Source of the DNA: Sphingomonadales bacterium
Lineage (GTDB): Bacteria > Bacteroidota > Bacteroidia > UBA7662
Assembly (NCBI GenBank): GCA_016872125.1
Contig: VHBD01000078.1
Span: 1-7,067 of the forward strand
Length of the DNA stretch: 7,067 bases
Direction: 5' to 3'
Shown here piece by piece: positions 1-6,998 of this stretch (positions within the stretch are counted from its first letter, which is position 1; each line of letters opens with the position of its first letter). The notes beneath the pieces are model-generated. The model saw only the letters and a list, made by a program, of their open reading frames with translations, did no database searches and was not told where the DNA came from. The position numbers and the translations under genes were made by a program.

Positions 1-2
1 AT

Positions 3-1025
3 TACATGAGGCCGGCCTTCTACCCATGCCGGATCAACGGGTACCGTTTGATGATTACTTCCGATCCAATGGCCAACGGTTGTTATCTGAAAATTTTTGA
101 TGATGATGGCCCGAATGGGAGTCCAGGGACCATGCTGGACTCGGTATATGCCTCTCCCTCGTCCTATGTGGTCGGTGCCAACAGCCTGATTCCAACGGCA
201 GGCTCCGCCATCAACATACCCAACGGTGGATTTTATGTGTTATGGGTAATGCCTCCGGGTGGTTCTGTAGCCTTAGCCCGTGATGCAACCCCACCCATTT
301 CCAACCGATCGTACGAATACTTGGGCGGAACCTGGGCCCCCTGCCGATTCCGATTTACGGAGGATTATTTCCTAGGGGTGTCGGTGAGCTGGGCCAATTT
401 CGAAGATGTCTCTGCTCAGCGAATTCTTTCTCCTACTGCAAACAGCCTCCTGCGTACACCAACACCGGTGCAGGTGAGGGTGCAGAACATGGGGAGCAAC
501 GTTAACAACCAACCCATCCAGCTCGGATACAAATTTTCGGTTGAACCTGCGGTCCTTCATCAAGTCCCTGCCTCTTCCATCTTCTCCGGAGATTCGTTAA
601 CCCACCAGTTTAGTACGCCCATGGCATCAGGCACCCTGCGATCAGGCACCTTGAGTTATTGGGTCAACATGAGTGGCGATATGTTTGCAGGGAACGACAC
701 CTTGCGAATCAATGTAACCTATCAACCCAGTGTCGGGTTTTATGAAATCGATGATCGCGCAACTTCGTGGAATATTTTTCCCAACCCTGCCCAGGACCAT
801 GCCTTTATCCTAGGGCTGAACGAACAAGCCTTGCCAAAGGAATGGGAAATTCGTGATGCGACAGGAAGAAAATTCACCGCCGATCTAATCCTTGAAGACG
901 AAAATCGCGCGCGCATTAACCTCAGCGGTATGCCGTCCGGCTTTTATCACCTCATGCCCGCTCATCAAGTCCAGGGTTACGAATCGGCCCTCCTTAAGCC
1001 TCTTCCTTTGCTCATTCGTCGATAA
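3..1025 (+). CDS. Secreted beta-sandwich protein with type IX secretion C-terminal sorting domain (5' truncated)
   Basis: This is the 3' part of a larger gene. The frame is open to the window edge, and the first ATG (base 6) is followed by neither a signal peptide nor a hydrophobic stretch, so the true start lies upstream. Counting from that ATG, residues about 10-125 form a beta-rich module with FDDDGPNGSPGT, a stretch around NGGFYVLW and NRSYEYLGGTW. This pattern recurs in large Bacteroidota exported peptidases and adhesin-like proteins. Residues about 135-240 resemble a CARDB/Ig-like domain (PTPVQVRVQNMGSN, then FAGNDTLRINVTY). Residues about 252-339 are a type A T9SS sorting domain (Por_Secre_tail family): WNIFPNPAQD, then IRDATGRKF, LSGMPSGFYHL and a basic end LLIRR. 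By family knowledge it would cross the outer membrane through the Por/Spr machinery, after which the tail is removed. No catalytic motif is visible; an enzymatic domain could lie upstream, so the specific function is unknown. Confidence 0.85.
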   Translation, partial: YMRPAFYPCRINGYRLMITSDPMANGCYLKIFDDDGPNGSPGTMLDSVYASPSSYVVGANSLIPTAGSAINIPNGGFYVLWVMPPGGSVALARDATPPISNRSYEYLGGTWAPCRFRFTEDYFLGVSVSWANFEDVSAQRILSPTANSLLRTPTPVQVRVQNMGSNVNNQPIQLGYKFSVEPAVLHQVPASSIFSGDSLTHQFSTPMASGTLRSGTLSYWVNMSGDMFAGNDTLRINVTYQPSVGFYEIDDRATSWNIFPNPAQDHAFILGLNEQALPKEWEIRDATGRKFTADLILEDENRARINLSGMPSGFYHLMPAHQVQGYESALLKPLPLLIRR

Positions 1026-1040
1026 AGATCCTTGGATATC

Positions 1041-1072
1041 CAAAACAAAAGCCTGACCGAAGGGTCAGGCTT
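1041..1072. terminator. Bidirectional intrinsic terminator between the T9SS gene and tRNA-Leu
   Basis: A perfect 10-base-pair stem, AAGCCTGACC (1049-1058) with GGTCAGGCTT (1063-1072), closes over a four-base loop. Read on the minus strand it comes right after the tRNA-Leu 3' end and is followed by TTTTGTTTTG, a good U-rich tail. Read on the plus strand it lies 23 bases after the stop codon of the secreted-protein gene, with a weaker T-rich tail (TTGCTTTGG). It probably ends transcription of both converging units. Confidence 0.85.
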
Positions 1073-1076
1073 GCTT

Positions 1077-1163
1077 TGGTGCCCAGGACTGGACTCGAAC
1101 CAGCACAGGATTACTCCCACTACCCCCTCAAAGTAGCGTGTCTACCAATTTCACCACCTGGGC
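1077..1163 (-). tRNA. tRNA-Leu (anticodon GAG)
   Basis: On the minus strand the sequence folds into a complete class II tRNA. The acceptor stem GCCCAGG/CCTGGGC is seven perfect pairs. The D-arm contains AAATTGGTAGA. The anticodon stem CTACT/GGTAG encloses the loop TTGAGGG, which puts GAG at positions 34-36. A long variable arm (GGGA-GTAA-TCCT) and a T-arm with loop TTCGAGT follow. The long variable arm together with GAG identifies leucine, reading CUC and CUU codons. Discriminator A73 and a genome-encoded CCA (bases 1077-1079) are present. It sits between its own promoter and the terminator hairpin, downstream of mltG on the same strand. Confidence 0.96.
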
Positions 1164-1171
1164 AGGGGCGT

Positions 1172-1203
1172 CAAAGGTACATCATAAACGTCATTTTAAG
1201 CAA
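1172..1203 (-). promoter_or_regulatory. Bacteroidota-type promoter of tRNA-Leu
   Basis: On the minus strand TACCTTTG (1179 down to 1172) matches the Bacteroidota -7 consensus TAnnTTTG exactly. A TTG (1203 to 1201) lies 21 bases further upstream, fitting the -33 element and its usual spacing. The -7 box ends eight bases before the tRNA 5' end, so transcription would begin almost at the mature 5' end. The tRNA therefore need not depend on read-through from mltG, although the 109 bases between them contain no obvious terminator. Confidence 0.7.
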
Positions 1204-1272
1204 GTGGTACTACTCTCTCACCACCTGATGCCTTGATGGCCGAAGAGTATTCTGCTTTAGCCCATCACCCCC

Positions 1273-2277
1273 TTAGCGGATTCCACGACGATTTAGCCAT
1301 CGATGGTAAACCATGGCGTTCTGTTGATGCTGCGACCAGGTGGCTGCAAATCGATGCGTGCCGGGTTGGGTTGGATCTGCGCAGAAATACAAGAAAGAAT
1401 GCGTTTGGCCCCGTAAAACAGCGTCAATGGCATCTGCCGAAGGAGTGCAAATCGGTCCGGGAGGAAGGCCTTTGACCTTGTAAGTGTTGTACGGTGAGGA
1501 AATCGCGATTTGATTCTTCCCTATTCTTCGCAAGACAAAATCTTCTGCCGCAAACTTGAGCGTAGGATCAGCTTGCAAGGGCATGCCCATTCGAAGACGA
1601 TTGAGGTAGACCCCTGCAACAACCGGACGTTCCGGCTTGTGTTGAGTCTCCTCTTCGATAATGGAGGCAAGTGTAATCACTTCAAAGGGATGAAGACCCA
1701 CACGATCAGCTTGGGCCATGCGCCTTGGAGTCCAGAACACTTTGAACTCCTTGAGCATTCTGCTCTGAAAGGCCTTGGGTTCCACAGTCCAATACAACTC
1801 GTAGGAATTGGGTAAGTACAAAGCCATTTGCAATTCAGGCCCCATGGATACGGAATCGTATCGAAACGAATCTATAAGCATTTGAATCCACTGTGTTGAA
1901 TCTGAACGAAGTTTTCTTGACAAAAAAGAAGCAAACTGTGCCTTAGTCCTGAACTTTCCCAAAACCAACCGAACAGGGGTCTGCCGACCAGTATTCAAGG
2001 TTCTAAGCCAGGTCAAAGTGGAAACAGGGCTTTCGAAGGGGTAATGACCCGGCTTCAAGGAACTCATTACCATAACCTTACGATACAGATCTGCCCTGTA
2101 CGACCATTGTTTCCAGGAAGGTTCCCTTTGATGCAATTCCGCCCACAGGTCTGACCATTTTGAGGAGCGCTGTTCTGACATGGAAGGCAAAGTCCGTGGC
2201 CATAACAAATCTACTACGATCCCCAAGGTCGCAAGCCCTAAGACCCCTATAGAAAGGAATCGAATTCTTGATTTCAT
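1273..2277 (-). CDS. mltG: Endolytic murein transglycosylase MltG
   Basis: This 334-residue protein is an inner-membrane-anchored YceG-like lytic transglycosylase. It cleaves nascent glycan strands in the periplasm and so sets their length. A short basic N-terminus (MKSRIR) is followed by one membrane segment at about residues 6-26. Residues about 65-120 resemble the family's LysM-like part (LKPGHYPFESP, then NTGRQTPVRLVLG). The catalytic domain follows, with ASIIEEETQ (204-212); by alignment with the family motif ASIVEKET the catalytic acid is Glu208. Further family motifs are VAGVYLNRLRMGMPLQADPT (220-239), SPYNTYKVKGLPPGPICTPS (261-280) and FCADPTQPGTHRF (298-310). Length is normal and no key residue is missing. 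The ATG start overlaps the stop of the upstream cytochrome gene as ATGA, so translation is probably coupled to it. No promoter of its own is apparent. Confidence 0.95.
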   Translation of the reverse strand: MKSRIRFLSIGVLGLATLGIVVDLLWPRTLPSMSEQRSSKWSDLWAELHQREPSWKQWSYRADLYRKVMVMSSLKPGHYPFESPVSTLTWLRTLNTGRQTPVRLVLGKFRTKAQFASFLSRKLRSDSTQWIQMLIDSFRYDSVSMGPELQMALYLPNSYELYWTVEPKAFQSRMLKEFKVFWTPRRMAQADRVGLHPFEVITLASIIEEETQHKPERPVVAGVYLNRLRMGMPLQADPTLKFAAEDFVLRRIGKNQIAISSPYNTYKVKGLPPGPICTPSADAIDAVLRGQTHSFLYFCADPTQPGTHRFAATWSQHQQNAMVYHRWLNRRGIR

Positions 2278-4256
2278 CGGCTTTGGCGAATTTGATTACG
2301 TAAAGCCAAAGCCCGGGCATCCCCTGGATAACGCTTCAAAAACCGAACTAGAATGCGATCCGCTTCTAGGCCGTTCTTCAAATGCAACTGCAAACCCGCT
2401 GCATTAAGCAAGGTCTGCGGATGATCAGGGTCAAGTCGAAGGGCCTTATCGTAACACAGATCAGCTTTCGCGGCTTGATTCTGCATCAGATACAAATAGC
2501 CTAAATTGGCATAAGCCGGAACATAGGTGGGGTCTTGGTTAATCAGCTCTTCCAAGCGCTGAACCGCGGATTGCCTACGTGCCAAGCGGTAATCGTTGAG
2601 CGCCATTTTAAGTTGGAAATCCGAGGATAGTGGTAGCAAACGAACCGCTTGCGCCAAGTAAGCTGCAGCGACGGCGTGATCATTCCGCATGGATAATAGC
2701 TCTGCAATTCGATAAGCCGTCCATGCCGAACAACTGGCCGGTGCCAGGTGCTTCGCATGATCCCTCATCAAAGGCTCCAAATCGTTGGGGCTCTGTTTCA
2801 AATAAAACAAATGAACCATGGCATCCATCCATGCGGCATTCCGACCGCCACGAGGAACCTTGTTCAACCATGCCGAAGCAGAGTCCAGGCCCTCTCGCTC
2901 CCCTTCAAAACGCTCCAAGTACTGAAGCCAGGCCTGGGCCATGGTCAAGGCGCTCGGTTTCTCTTCGTTCAAAGAAGCCAGCCCTAACAAAGCCCCTTTA
3001 GGAGGAAGGGACTGAAAATTACCTTTGGCACTCGGGATTTGAATTTTGTGATCCGTAATGCGCACATGAGGGATGTCCGAGGACCCCGATTTGGGCATAT
3101 GGCAGGCCACACAATTGTTCTGTTTGGCGGCTCGCTGACTGGATGGAGCGGTACAGGCGGTCTTCTCGCTTGTGGATCCGCCATGGCAATTGTAACATTC
3201 CTTGTTGTACTGTAGCGCTGCTGTTTTGAGCACCGATCGATGGGGGTTGTGGCACGAAATGCAACGCATGGCCAAGGGCTGCTGCTTCAGGCAAGGAGAC
3301 TGGGCAAGGCGGTCCGGATGCGATGCCATGATGAAATAATCTTCATGGTTTTGATGCCGCGGCAAGAACACGGAGAACACATCGCTAAGGACCATGCCCG
3401 GCTTAAAGTCCGTGAAAGAACGCCCTTCCTTGAGCACCGCATTGCCTTGCAAATGACAGCGCTTGCACAAATCATTCTGAAGCGAATGGCTTAATCGCCG
3501 GGGGTTAACGATGGAATAATCAGGACCTTTGGAGGTATCGATGATCTTACCCGCTTGCTTCTCGCGGACATGCAATGCCCCGGGTCCATGGCATCTTTCG
3601 CAATCAATGCCCTGAGGAACCGTATAATAATGATTTGCCCCTCCTGGATTTTGTTCAGGATGCGCATTATGGCAATTGATGCATTCCGCCTCTATTGGGC
3701 GAGCAAAACGGGAATTGTTACCGTTTTCGAAACCCGGGGGCAAGTCCCATCGACCTTCTTGGGTATAATAAGTCATGGGCATTTGGCACATCTTGCCGTT
3801 TCGTAACATGATATGGGAATTGGTGTGTTGACCTGAGCCCACCACCATGTCCACTTTTTCTTGACGACGATGGACCGTATCTCCCTTTTCGTCCAAGCGA
3901 AATTCCAGGATGTAGATTCCGTCGACGGTTCGTATGGATTGGTAATGCATATCAAGATGCTTGTCATAGACCACCGTGGAGACCCCGTTCCAAGTGGCTT
4001 TGGAATGTTCGGGGGAAGCCCCCCAAGATCGACCCATGCCCGTTTCCATATAGGAATCATAGAGCTCGGCATGGCATGAACGGCAAATTTCTTTGCCCAC
4101 ATACCCCACCGAGTCCCCTGCAATATTGCGAAATAACTGTCCTTGCTGCCGATCTGCCTCAAGGTCGCGGGGTGTTTCCAGCCCTGGATTGGAGCACCAA
4201 ACCAGCATCAACCAGATGGGCAAACCGATCCCCATCAAAATCCATCGAACTCGCAT
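2274..4256 (-). CDS. Seven-heme c-type cytochrome with C-terminal TPR domain
   Basis: This 660-residue exported protein carries seven CXXCH heme-attachment motifs: CRSCH 58, CINCH 192, CERCH 219, CKRCH 264, CISCH 332, CYNCH 354 and CVACH 382 (numbers give the first Cys). Between hemes 1 and 2 is the block VVGSGQHTNSHIMLRNGKM, then MPMTYYTQEGRWDLPPGFE. It recalls the uncharacterised multiheme TPR proteins of Planctomycetes, Acidobacteria and Bacteroidota. Four 34-residue TPR-like units follow at about 510-645; the clearest includes YANLGYLYLMQNQAAKADLC. The N-terminus (MRVR, hydrophobic segment, Cys21) looks like a lipoprotein or Sec signal, so the protein should act in the periplasm. Heme ligation and electron transfer are expected; partners and reaction are unknown. 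I chose the ATG at 4256 because the signal peptide begins cleanly there. A GTG at 4280 would add eight residues (MFLCNFAE) before it. The gene overlaps mltG by four bases. Confidence 0.9.
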   Translation of the reverse strand: MRVRWILMGIGLPIWLMLVWCSNPGLETPRDLEADRQQGQLFRNIAGDSVGYVGKEICRSCHAELYDSYMETGMGRSWGASPEHSKATWNGVSTVVYDKHLDMHYQSIRTVDGIYILEFRLDEKGDTVHRRQEKVDMVVGSGQHTNSHIMLRNGKMCQMPMTYYTQEGRWDLPPGFENGNNSRFARPIEAECINCHNAHPEQNPGGANHYYTVPQGIDCERCHGPGALHVREKQAGKIIDTSKGPDYSIVNPRRLSHSLQNDLCKRCHLQGNAVLKEGRSFTDFKPGMVLSDVFSVFLPRHQNHEDYFIMASHPDRLAQSPCLKQQPLAMRCISCHNPHRSVLKTAALQYNKECYNCHGGSTSEKTACTAPSSQRAAKQNNCVACHMPKSGSSDIPHVRITDHKIQIPSAKGNFQSLPPKGALLGLASLNEEKPSALTMAQAWLQYLERFEGEREGLDSASAWLNKVPRGGRNAAWMDAMVHLFYLKQSPNDLEPLMRDHAKHLAPASCSAWTAYRIAELLSMRNDHAVAAAYLAQAVRLLPLSSDFQLKMALNDYRLARRQSAVQRLEELINQDPTYVPAYANLGYLYLMQNQAAKADLCYDKALRLDPDHPQTLLNAAGLQLHLKNGLEADRILVRFLKRYPGDARALALRNQIRQSR

Positions 4257-4322
4257 CTCTGCAAAGTTGCACAAAAACACCCTTTACCGCAAATTCAAGG
4301 TAGATTTGCTTGCTCTTTAATC
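4257..4322. promoter_or_regulatory. Divergent promoter region of the cytochrome-mltG operon and valS
   Basis: Only 66 bases separate the two divergent start codons. On the plus strand TAGATTTG (4301-4308) matches the Bacteroidota -7 consensus TAnnTTTG, 14 bases before the valS ATG; no TTG sits at the expected -33 position. On the minus strand TTTG (4293-4290), a 20-base spacer and CAACTTTG (4269-4262) resemble a -33/-7 pair with one mismatch, ending only five bases before the cytochrome ATG. If used, both messengers would have very short or no leaders. No Shine-Dalgarno sequence is clear for either gene. The region must hold both promoters; the exact elements are tentative. Confidence 0.45.
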
Positions 4323-6998
4323 ATGGATAGTCCCAAACAATACCAACCCCAGGGCCTGGAGGACCGCTGGTACGAACGCTGGATGGAGGCAGGATGCTTC
4401 AACAGCCAACCCGATGAACGCCAAGCCTATACCGTGGTCATACCCCCGCCCAATGTCACCGGGGTTCTGCACTTGGGGCATATGCTCAACAACACGATTC
4501 AGGACCTGCTGATCCGCAAGGCCAGGATGGAAGGTTACAACGCGTGCTGGGTGCCGGGTACAGACCATGCTTCCATTGCCACCGAAGCCAAGGTTGTACA
4601 GATGCTTAAGGAGCAAGGCATTACCAAATCTGACTTGAGCCGTGAAGAATTCCTGCAGCATGCCTGGGCGTGGAAAGAAAAATACGGTGGTATTATTTTG
4701 TCCCAATTGCGCAAATTAGGTGCATCCTTGGATTGGTCAAGAGAGGCCTTTACGATGGATCCCGCTCTAAGCCGTGCGGTGGTAGACGCCTTTGTGAAAC
4801 TCTACAGGGATGGCTTGGTTTATCGCGGCGTTCGTATGGTCAATTGGGACCCCGCCGGACAAACTGCGCTGGCAGACGACGAAGTGATTTTCAAGGAGGT
4901 CCAGGGCCAACTGATCCATATTCGTTACCGCGTCGAAAACTCGGATGAATTTGTCACCATAGCCACCGTTCGCCCGGAGACCATCATGGCCGACTCCGCC
5001 ATCTGCGTACACCCTGAGGACGCTCGCTACCAACACCTGATCGGCCGTAAAGCCCTTATTCCTCTAATAGGCAAAGCAATTCCAGTGATTGCAGACCCCT
5101 ATGTGGACATGGAATTCGGGACCGGCTGCCTCAAGGTGACACCGGCCCATGATCCCAACGATTATGCTTTGGGACTCCAACACGGTCTTGAGGTGATCGA
5201 TATGCTCGACGAACAAGGTAGGCTTAACCCCAAAGCCCAAATCCTGGTGGGCTTGGATCGCTTTGAAGCCAGGCGGCAGATCATTCCCCTGCTCGAAGTG
5301 GAAGGCGCTTTGGTTCGTTGCGAACCCTATACCTCTTCGGTCGGTCATAGCGAGCGCACCAATGCTGTGGTCGAACCCAAATTAAGCCTGCAGTGGTTTG
5401 TCAAAATGCAAGAATTGGCCGAACCGGCCCTGCAAGCGGTTGTTCAAGGAGAGGTGAGTCTCTTTCCGGATAAATTTTTGTCCACCTACCGGCACTGGAT
5501 GGAGAATTGCCGAGATTGGTGCATTTCCAGGCAATTGTGGTGGGGACAACGCATTCCTGCCTGGTACTCCCCTGACGGACAAACCTGGGTGGCCGAAGAC
5601 GTTTATCAAGCCGCCGAATTAACCCAAGGAAAATGGCGAGCAGAGGACCTTAGCCAAGATGAAGACGTGTTGGATACTTGGTTTTCCTCCTGGCTGTGGC
5701 CACTTTCTGTTTTTGATCCGGATTTTATCCGCCAACACAATCAACAACTGGAGCCCAACCGAGACTTGGCATATTATTATCCGACCTCGGTGCTGGTCAC
5801 AGGCCCGGATATCTTGTTTTTCTGGGTGGCCCGGATGATCATGGCCGGCCAACGCTTTCACGGAAAGATCCCCTTCAAAGATGTGTACCTCACCGGTATT
5901 GTCCGCGACAAACAAGGACGTAAAATGTCCAAGTCCCTGGGCAATTCACCGGACCCCCTCGACTTGCTTGCCCAATACGGGGCCGACTCGCTGCGCATGG
6001 GGTTACTTTTCTCCTCACCTGCCGGCAATGACTTGTTGTTTGATGAATGCCAACTGGAACAGGGGCGACATTTTGCTAACAAATTATGGAATGCACACCG
6101 CCTTTTAATGACTTGGTACGAGCAAGGTCCTTCCTCCCAAGATACCGGGACTGAACAAGCAGAGGCCATACGATGGTTCGGACAGCGCTTAGCCGCAACA
6201 CAGAAAGATTTGGAACAGGCCTACGCGCAGTACAAACTTTCGGAGGTTATTCGTCTAATTTATAAGCTCATATGGGACGACTATTGTTCCTGGTTTTTGG
6301 AGATGATCAAACCTCAACCCGGACAGATCATGGCCTGGTCGGTCTTGCAACAAAGTGCTGAGTTCCTCAGGGATTTGCTGGCTTTGCTGCACCCGATCAT
6401 GCCCTTTGTGACCGAAGAACTCTTTGAACGAATTCAACCCCTACGTAATCCCGCACAAAAAGCCTTGGACCGAGAATTTCTCTGCCTATCCCCCTATCCT
6501 AAGTTAAGCCAAGTGGATCAAGCGTATTTGGATCAGGCCCATTTGGCCTTAGATTTGGTGGTCGCCTTGCGGCATTTCAAAGGCCTAAACCAATTGGGTG
6601 CCCGACACCCCATGACCCTCTACCCCGAAGCGGGTCTTGAATTCCTACAGCATTTCGAACCCATCCTGCACCGATTAACCGCCGTAAACTTGGTTTACGG
6701 CCCAACCGTCTCCATGGGCATGGATCAACTTTCGGCATTGATGTGTGGGACACGCAAAGTCATGATCGATCCCGGCGTGGAACTGAACAAAGGGCAAGCC
6801 TTGGAACAAATCCAAAAAGATTTGGATTATCAAGAAAAATTCTTGCAATCCGTTCGGGCAAAACTCCTAAACCCTTCCTTTGCGTCCAAAGCCCCGCCTC
6901 AGGTTCTGGCCCTGGAACATAAGAAGGAACAAGACGCTCTAGACAAAATCCAAGCGCTTCAAGAAGAATTACGGCGTTTGAGCCCCGACATGGGGTGA
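4323..6998 (+). CDS. valS: Valyl-tRNA synthetase
   Basis: This 891-residue cytoplasmic class I aminoacyl-tRNA synthetase charges tRNA-Val with valine and edits threonine mischarged onto it. The signature PPPNVTGVLHLGHMLNN (41-57) holds the HIGH-type motif HLGH at 50-53, and GRKMSKSLGN (532-541) is the second ATP-binding motif. The editing (CP1) domain covers about 205-345, with ATVRPET (215-220 region) and GTGCLKVTPAHDPND (266-280). DWCISRQLWWGQRIPAW (398-414) and LDTWFSSWLWPLSVF (450-464) are typical of ValRS. A helical anticodon-binding domain spans about 615-770, and a charged coiled-coil tail covers about 820-887. Length is normal and all key motifs are intact. The frame is open upstream to 4143, but the ATG at 4323 is the start because family similarity begins just after it (QYQPQGLEDRWYERW). 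The 3' end overlaps xerD on the other strand by 40 bases. Confidence 0.97.
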   Translation: MDSPKQYQPQGLEDRWYERWMEAGCFNSQPDERQAYTVVIPPPNVTGVLHLGHMLNNTIQDLLIRKARMEGYNACWVPGTDHASIATEAKVVQMLKEQGITKSDLSREEFLQHAWAWKEKYGGIILSQLRKLGASLDWSREAFTMDPALSRAVVDAFVKLYRDGLVYRGVRMVNWDPAGQTALADDEVIFKEVQGQLIHIRYRVENSDEFVTIATVRPETIMADSAICVHPEDARYQHLIGRKALIPLIGKAIPVIADPYVDMEFGTGCLKVTPAHDPNDYALGLQHGLEVIDMLDEQGRLNPKAQILVGLDRFEARRQIIPLLEVEGALVRCEPYTSSVGHSERTNAVVEPKLSLQWFVKMQELAEPALQAVVQGEVSLFPDKFLSTYRHWMENCRDWCISRQLWWGQRIPAWYSPDGQTWVAEDVYQAAELTQGKWRAEDLSQDEDVLDTWFSSWLWPLSVFDPDFIRQHNQQLEPNRDLAYYYPTSVLVTGPDILFFWVARMIMAGQRFHGKIPFKDVYLTGIVRDKQGRKMSKSLGNSPDPLDLLAQYGADSLRMGLLFSSPAGNDLLFDECQLEQGRHFANKLWNAHRLLMTWYEQGPSSQDTGTEQAEAIRWFGQRLAATQKDLEQAYAQYKLSEVIRLIYKLIWDDYCSWFLEMIKPQPGQIMAWSVLQQSAEFLRDLLALLHPIMPFVTEELFERIQPLRNPAQKALDREFLCLSPYPKLSQVDQAYLDQAHLALDLVVALRHFKGLNQLGARHPMTLYPEAGLEFLQHFEPILHRLTAVNLVYGPTVSMGMDQLSALMCGTRKVMIDPGVELNKGQALEQIQKDLDYQEKFLQSVRAKLLNPSFASKAPPQVLALEHKKEQDALDKIQALQEELRRLSPDMG
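6681..6701. repeat. Perfect 9-bp inverted repeat inside valS
   Basis: GCCGTAAAC (6681-6689) and GTTTACGGC (6693-6701) are exact reverse complements around a three-base spacer TTG, within the valS codons for AVNLVYG. No T-rich run follows on either strand, so it is not a standard terminator. On the minus strand it lies about 260 bases downstream of the xerD stop, where it could protect or pause an antisense transcript; chance is equally possible. Confidence 0.4.

Noticed and set aside
623..655. Short direct repeat ATCAGGCACC occurring twice in the secreted-protein gene
   Set aside because: Only ten bases, encoding the local SGTL-R-SGTL peptide of a beta strand region; too short to suggest a mobile or regulatory repeat.
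1077..1163. tRNA-Leu as an integration site for a mobile element together with the Xer-type recombinase
   Set aside because: The recombinase is almost 6 kb away with housekeeping genes between, and no duplicated tRNA 3' end or other element genes are present.
1510..1815. 101-residue plus-strand open frame inside mltG
   Set aside because: It lies entirely antisense to the well-conserved mltG, with no recognisable motif.
3135..3137. Possible eighth heme motif at the CTAPS stretch of the cytochrome
   Set aside because: There is no second Cys or His at the required spacing, so seven CXXCH motifs remain the count.
3773..4162. 129-residue minus-strand open frame within the cytochrome gene
   Set aside because: It is an alternate frame of the same strand; the heme motifs and signal peptide are in the longer frame.
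4143..4322. 60-residue N-terminal extension of valS in the same open frame
   Set aside because: It overlaps the cytochrome signal-peptide region on the other strand, has no ValRS similarity, and the family N-terminus fits the ATG at 4323.
4317..4706. 129-residue minus-strand open frame opposite the valS N-terminus
   Set aside because: It is antisense to the HIGH-motif region of valS, so its openness follows from valS codon use.
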